Position numbers and translations under genes: made by a program. DNA of 64,000 nt. Origin: an uncultured Prevotellaceae bacterium. Its GTDB lineage: Bacteria > Bacteroidota > Bacteroidia > Bacteroidales > Bacteroidaceae. The notes under the pieces are model-generated. The model was not told the origin of the DNA. It saw only the letters and a list, made by a program, of their open reading frames with translations, and ran no database searches. Below are positions 61,060 to 64,000 of this stretch, piece after piece (within the stretch, counting starts at the first letter, position 1; every line of letters begins with the position of its first letter). The stretch covers positions 39,769 through 103,768 of the forward strand of contig CACZMV010000003.1 in the NCBI GenBank assembly GCA_902782305.1, read 5' to 3'.

Positions 61060-61917
61060 ATGAAAACGAATAACATTATAAATAAGGTGAAAATGAACAA
61101 ACGAATATGGATGGTAGCAATACTATTCACTATTCACTGTTCACTTTTCACTAGCAGCTCTGCTGCGCAGTGTGGCATTGAGAATACCGCTTTCAAGTCG
61201 GGCGAATTTCTGGGCTATGACTTGTATTTCAACTGGAAGTTCGTTTGGGTTAAGGTGGGCACAGCATCTATGTCTACCGTAAAGTCGCGCTATCAGGGTC
61301 ATCCGGCCTATCGTAGCAGTCTGATTACCCGTGGCAACGACAAACTCGACAATATGTTTGTGATGCGCGACACCTTGCTCTGTTATACCGACATGGACCT
61401 GGCTCCTCTCTATTTCCGCAAAGGAGCCCGTGAGGGTAGCCGATACTATGTGGACGAGATATGGTACACCTATCCCAAGGACAATTGTCATATCAAGCAA
61501 CATGAGATTACCAGCAGTGGTGAGCACTTGTGGAAGGAATCAGAGTATAAGGATTGTCTCTACGACATGATGAGCATCTATCTGCGTGCTCGCAACTTCG
61601 ACGCCTCCAAGTTGAAGGAGGGCGACAAGATTCCTCTCCCCATTGCTGATGGTTTGAGTGTAGCTAACTCGTGGTTGAAGTTCGGAGGCACCACTACGCT
61701 GAAGATGAAGAACTCCAACGATAAGTACCGTTGCTTGGTTTTCTCCTTTATCCAGCGTGAGGATGGCGAGAACCACGAACTTATTCGTTTCTATGTCACT
61801 GACGACAAGAACCACTTGCCCGTCCGCCTCGACATGTTCCTCTCCTTTGGCTCTGCCAAGGCTTACCTTACAGGCTTCAAAGGACTGCGCAACCCCATGG
61901 AGTCAAAGATAGACTAA
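61060..61917 (+). CDS. DUF3108 family secreted protein
   Basis: 285 residues; the start may be ATG 61060 or an ATG 11 codons later (MNKRIWMVA). Signal ILFTIHCSLFTSSSAAQ, nearly the same as in porZ because both are coded by the same heptamers. The mature part (SGEFLGYDLYFNWKFVWVKVGTASM ... YFRKGAREGSRYYVDEIWYTYPKDN) matches the DUF3108 beta-rich family, often in envelope gene sets; function unknown. It ends 4 bp before the convergent B3/4 gene. Confidence 0.82.
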   Translation: MKTNNIINKVKMNKRIWMVAILFTIHCSLFTSSSAAQCGIENTAFKSGEFLGYDLYFNWKFVWVKVGTASMSTVKSRYQGHPAYRSSLITRGNDKLDNMFVMRDTLLCYTDMDLAPLYFRKGAREGSRYYVDEIWYTYPKDNCHIKQHEITSSGEHLWKESEYKDCLYDMMSIYLRARNFDASKLKEGDKIPLPIADGLSVANSWLKFGGTTTLKMKNSNDKYRCLVFSFIQREDGENHELIRFYVTDDKNHLPVRLDMFLSFGSAKAYLTGFKGLRNPMESKID

Positions 61918-61921
61918 GCCT

Positions 61922-62587
61922 CTACCTATATATATAATAGGTGCCACCATCGCTCTGGCAGTATTTGCGAAGCAGGGTCTGGATGTATTCCGCATTCTCG
62001 CGGACCCGTTGCTCGTTTCCGTCGTAGCCATTGATGAGCACCAACAGATGGGTGGTGTCTATTGTCATCTTTGTTCGCTCATGGTCGCTGGTGGGTGTTC
62101 CCACTCCCCCTTGAGCGTCACGATATACAGGCAGACCGTGGATATTTATCATTCCACGTCCTATCCCCTCGTAAGGCTCTCCCTCTCGTCCAATTCCTAA
62201 GGTCAGCGTGTCGCCCACGAACTTGTCAGCATCGAAACCACCGATACTGTAGCCAAAGGCTATGGAGGCCAGATTCACCAAATCAACCAATGTGTCGCGT
62301 TGATACAGCTCTTTCCCTTGCAATATTCGACGAATCAGTGCTTCCGATGCAGGACGATACCTCGACGGATCCTTGCCGCACGCCTTATAGATGCGTCGTG
62401 TAGCCGCAATGCTGGTCATTTCCTTGAGCGATTCCGTAGTCAGTTCCTTGCAAAACTGCTCCCCCATTGCTTTTATCTCTTCCCACAGCTCTTCACAATA
62501 GGGCGAATTGACTACCTGTGCCTCTACGCAAGCACCTACAAACTCAGGACAAACCTGTTCTATCTCGTTCGAAACTATAACTTTCAT
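61922..62587 (-). CDS. Stand-alone B3/4 (phenylalanyl-tRNA synthetase beta editing) domain protein
   Basis: 221 residues from ATG 62587; a longer frame upstream crosses the promoter. The sequence (MTSIAATRRIYKACGKDPSRYRPASEALIRRIL, NLASIAFGYSIGGFDADKF, DHERTKMTI) matches the B3/4 domain, which in PheRS beta hydrolyses mischarged Tyr-tRNA. As a free protein it may edit in trans or act on other aminoacyl substrates; this is inference. The promoter is at 62659-62690, with a gap of about 70 nt. Confidence 0.85.
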   Translation of the reverse strand: MKVIVSNEIEQVCPEFVGACVEAQVVNSPYCEELWEEIKAMGEQFCKELTTESLKEMTSIAATRRIYKACGKDPSRYRPASEALIRRILQGKELYQRDTLVDLVNLASIAFGYSIGGFDADKFVGDTLTLGIGREGEPYEGIGRGMINIHGLPVYRDAQGGVGTPTSDHERTKMTIDTTHLLVLINGYDGNEQRVRENAEYIQTLLRKYCQSDGGTYYIYR

Positions 62588-62658
62588 TTTCCTGCCTCTT
62601 TGGTCATACGGTGCCAAGCACGGTGTGATGCGGTTCCTGCTATGTTGTTTTGTACAGG

Positions 62659-62690
62659 CAAAGATAAAAACATTTTTCCATAACGCCAAA
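62659..62690 (-). promoter_or_regulatory. Promoter of the B3/4 gene
   Basis: Minus strand: TTTG at 62687-62690 and TATCTTTG at 62659-62666, spacing 20 nt. Confidence 0.7.
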
Positions 62691-62792
62691 CAACTTACGG
62701 GAAAAAAATCTGCTGCGGAGGCAAAAGTAAGGCGCAAAATTTGCGCATATCGATTTTTTTCGTCAAAAAGATGATAGAATGAGATTTTTATG

Positions 62793-62800
62793 TATATTTG
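62793..62800 (+). promoter_or_regulatory. -7 box of the sugar-binding lipoprotein gene
   Basis: TATATTTG, 31 nt before the ATG at 62832. An in-frame ATG at 62790 overlaps this box and is not the start. Confidence 0.5.
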
Positions 62801-62831
62801 CAGACACTATAACATTTTTATTATTAACTTT

Positions 62832-63857
62832 ATGAGAAACAGATTCTTTGGAATGCTTGCCACCATCATGATGGGTGGAGCAGTAATGACAGGGCTGACA
62901 GCGTGCAGCAACACAGACAACAACGACGGTAATGATCAGCAAAAGCGAGTAGCACTGCTGCTGCCCGACAATTCGCGTATCAACCGTTGGGGTACTGACC
63001 TGAAAAACTTGGAGGACGCCATGGCTACGTACGGCATCAAGACCACTTCCTACGTGGCTCCCGAGACCGCCGAGGGTGCCGACGAGCAGGTAGAACAGCT
63101 GAAAAAGGCTATCAACGACGGCGTGAAATACATCGTGCTGACGACCGTCGACTACAAGAAAATCAATGAGTCCGGACTGCTGGAGCAGCACCCCGACGTC
63201 AAGGTAGTATGCCACGACCGCTTTGTCTTTGACAACCCGCGCATCGCTTTCTTCTCTTCTACCAACACGAAGGACGTAGGCCGTATGCAGGCTCAGTTCC
63301 TGATTGACCAGTTCCAGGCTTCAGGAAAGGCTTCCATGACACTCGAAATGCTGCAGGGACCATCCACCGACGGCAATTCCAAGGATTATTATGACGGTGC
63401 CATGGAACTCCTGCAGAAATACATCGACGACGGCAAGCTGGTCGTCAAGAGCGGCAAGACGGCATTCGACGACGTGATGGCTGACAGTTGGAGCATTGAA
63501 GATGAGAAGAAGGCCATGGAAGACCGTCTGAAGAGCTACGCAGAGGGCGAGTGCCCAGACATGGTGCTGGCAGCCGCCGACAATGCCGCCCAAGGTGCCG
63601 TCGCAGCACTGGAGGGAGCCGGCATCACCAACATGCCCATCATCACCGGTCAGGACAACTCACCCGCATCGCAGGCACTTATCAAGAGCGGCAAGCAGAC
63701 CATGACCATCGACAAGAACCTGAAGGACATGGCCAACAACACCGCGCTGATTGTCAACAGCCTGATAAACAATACGCCGATTACCGGCAGCCAGACCGTC
63801 GCCGGCATTCCGACCATCTACTCTAAGATTACCGTTATCACCAAAGACGACCTTTAG
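62832..63857 (+). CDS. Periplasmic-binding-protein-type (ribose/galactose family) lipoprotein
   Basis: 341 residues from ATG 62832 (MRNRFFGMLATIMMGG). Lipobox LTACS (Cys near residue 24), then a type 1 periplasmic-binding fold: VALLLPDNSRINRWGTDLKNLEDAM, GVKYIVLTTVDYKKINESGL, KVVCHDRFVF, LQGPSTDGNSKDYYDGAMELLQ, DMVLAAADNAAQGAVAALEGAG and IITGQDNSPASQALIKSGKQTMTI. Binds a sugar or related small molecule; the permease genes would lie beyond the window, or it may be a sensor. Base composition and codons (GCC, GAC, ACC) are GC-richer than its neighbours, which could mean high expression or transfer. Confidence 0.88.
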   Translation: MRNRFFGMLATIMMGGAVMTGLTACSNTDNNDGNDQQKRVALLLPDNSRINRWGTDLKNLEDAMATYGIKTTSYVAPETAEGADEQVEQLKKAINDGVKYIVLTTVDYKKINESGLLEQHPDVKVVCHDRFVFDNPRIAFFSSTNTKDVGRMQAQFLIDQFQASGKASMTLEMLQGPSTDGNSKDYYDGAMELLQKYIDDGKLVVKSGKTAFDDVMADSWSIEDEKKAMEDRLKSYAEGECPDMVLAAADNAAQGAVAALEGAGITNMPIITGQDNSPASQALIKSGKQTMTIDKNLKDMANNTALIVNSLINNTPITGSQTVAGIPTIYSKITVITKDDL

Positions 63858-63906
63858 GCTTTCCTAGCCGACAGGCTTCGCTTCCTATTCATATCAAAGT
63901 CAAATG

Positions 63907-63971
63907 TCCCTCCCTTCCTCCCTTTTTTGCTCGGAATGCCTTTGTACAAAGGGGTTGAGGCACGGGAGGGA
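63907..63971. terminator. Nested inverted repeat after the sugar-binding gene
   Basis: Outer arms TCCCTCCC (63907-63914) and GGGAGGGA (63964-63971), inner perfect palindrome CCTTTGTACAAAGG (63939-63952), then a T-run. CCCTCCCG units recur to the window end. Likely terminator; the GGGAGGG arm is unusually purine-rich. Confidence 0.65.
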
Positions 63972-64000
63972 TTTTTGTCTTCCCTCCCGTCTCCCTCCCG

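Noticed and set aside
33163-61152. CRISPR array interpretation of the heptamer repeats
   Set aside because: Units are 7 bp with no spacers and differ from site to site.
62588-62737. 50-residue N-terminal extension of the B3/4 protein
   Set aside because: The extension crosses the promoter at 62659-62690; ATG 62587 gives the compact family form.
62790-62831. Earlier ATG for the sugar-binding lipoprotein
   Set aside because: It overlaps the -7 box at 62793-62800; the signal peptide begins properly at 62832.
1-64000. tRNA or rRNA genes
   Set aside because: All gaps over about 70 bp were read for cloverleaf-like or rRNA sequence; nothing convincing was seen, though reading by eye is not a full search.

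Overview
The window reads as a chromosomal segment of a Bacteroidota bacterium, most likely a Prevotella-type gut or rumen species. The evidence is: (i) most intergenic gaps carry the Bacteroidota promoter, a -7 box of the form TAnnTTTG with TTTG about 20 nt upstream; (ii) there is a type IX secretion protein (PorZ-like) and secreted proteins ending in the short YNL-G-Q ... NGKK tail common in Prevotella; (iii) there are an HU-HIG histone-like protein, a succinate dehydrogenase/fumarate reductase of the cytochrome b558 type, DUF4254 next to a GT9 transferase, and a GH3-family protein next to an Ig-like lipoprotein. It looks like core chromosome with few mobile traces.

Layout. 1-5 kb: cation efflux pump (cut by the window edge), TPR-PP2C phosphatase, amino-acid:Na+ symporter, peroxiredoxin. 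5-7.2 kb: HU-like protein and a transposase-like gene (IS200/REP-associated type) fused to a DprA-like domain, with REP-like palindromes. 7.2-10.9 kb: sdhCAB operon with an extra 58-residue membrane protein between sdhA and sdhB. 11-20 kb: Pif1-type helicase fused to a YraN-like nuclease domain, mnmG, apt (flanked by two parS-like sites), uvrC, dtd, a small membrane protein, a MazG-like enzyme, deoC. 20-27 kb: polyprenyl synthase, polA, a TrmH-type methyltransferase, a two-domain esterase, an AT-rich 376-bp gap with DnaA-box-like sites, nadA. 27-38 kb (minus strand): leuS-yitT-rdgB-porZ followed by three cell-envelope genes, probably one transcript. 38-41.5 kb: secreted endonuclease I, a secreted OB-fold/Ig protein, and a truncated relative of the transposase-DprA gene. 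41.5-50 kb: mutS, TPR histidine kinase, lgt, ychF, rubredoxin, GT9, DUF4254. 50-54 kb: pdxB, acpP, fabF, rnc. 54-64 kb: serpin, ECF sigma factor with a membrane partner, GH3 protein, Ig-like lipoprotein, DUF3108 protein, B3/4 protein, sugar-binding lipoprotein.

Themes. Several genes maintain the genome (Pif1-YraN, UvrC, PolA, MutS, MnmG, RdgB). The pair of parS-like sites and the DnaA-box gap about 10 kb away raise the possibility that the chromosome origin/centromere region lies here. A second theme is non-coding structure: degenerate 7-bp-phased repeats occur at many gene junctions. At three genes (porZ, the Ig-like lipoprotein, the DUF3108 gene) they form inverted arrays around the start codon, with the inner arm coding the hydrophobic part of the signal peptide. 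All functions are assigned by reading the sequence; no database search was run. No tRNA, rRNA, CRISPR array or complete insertion sequence was recognised.
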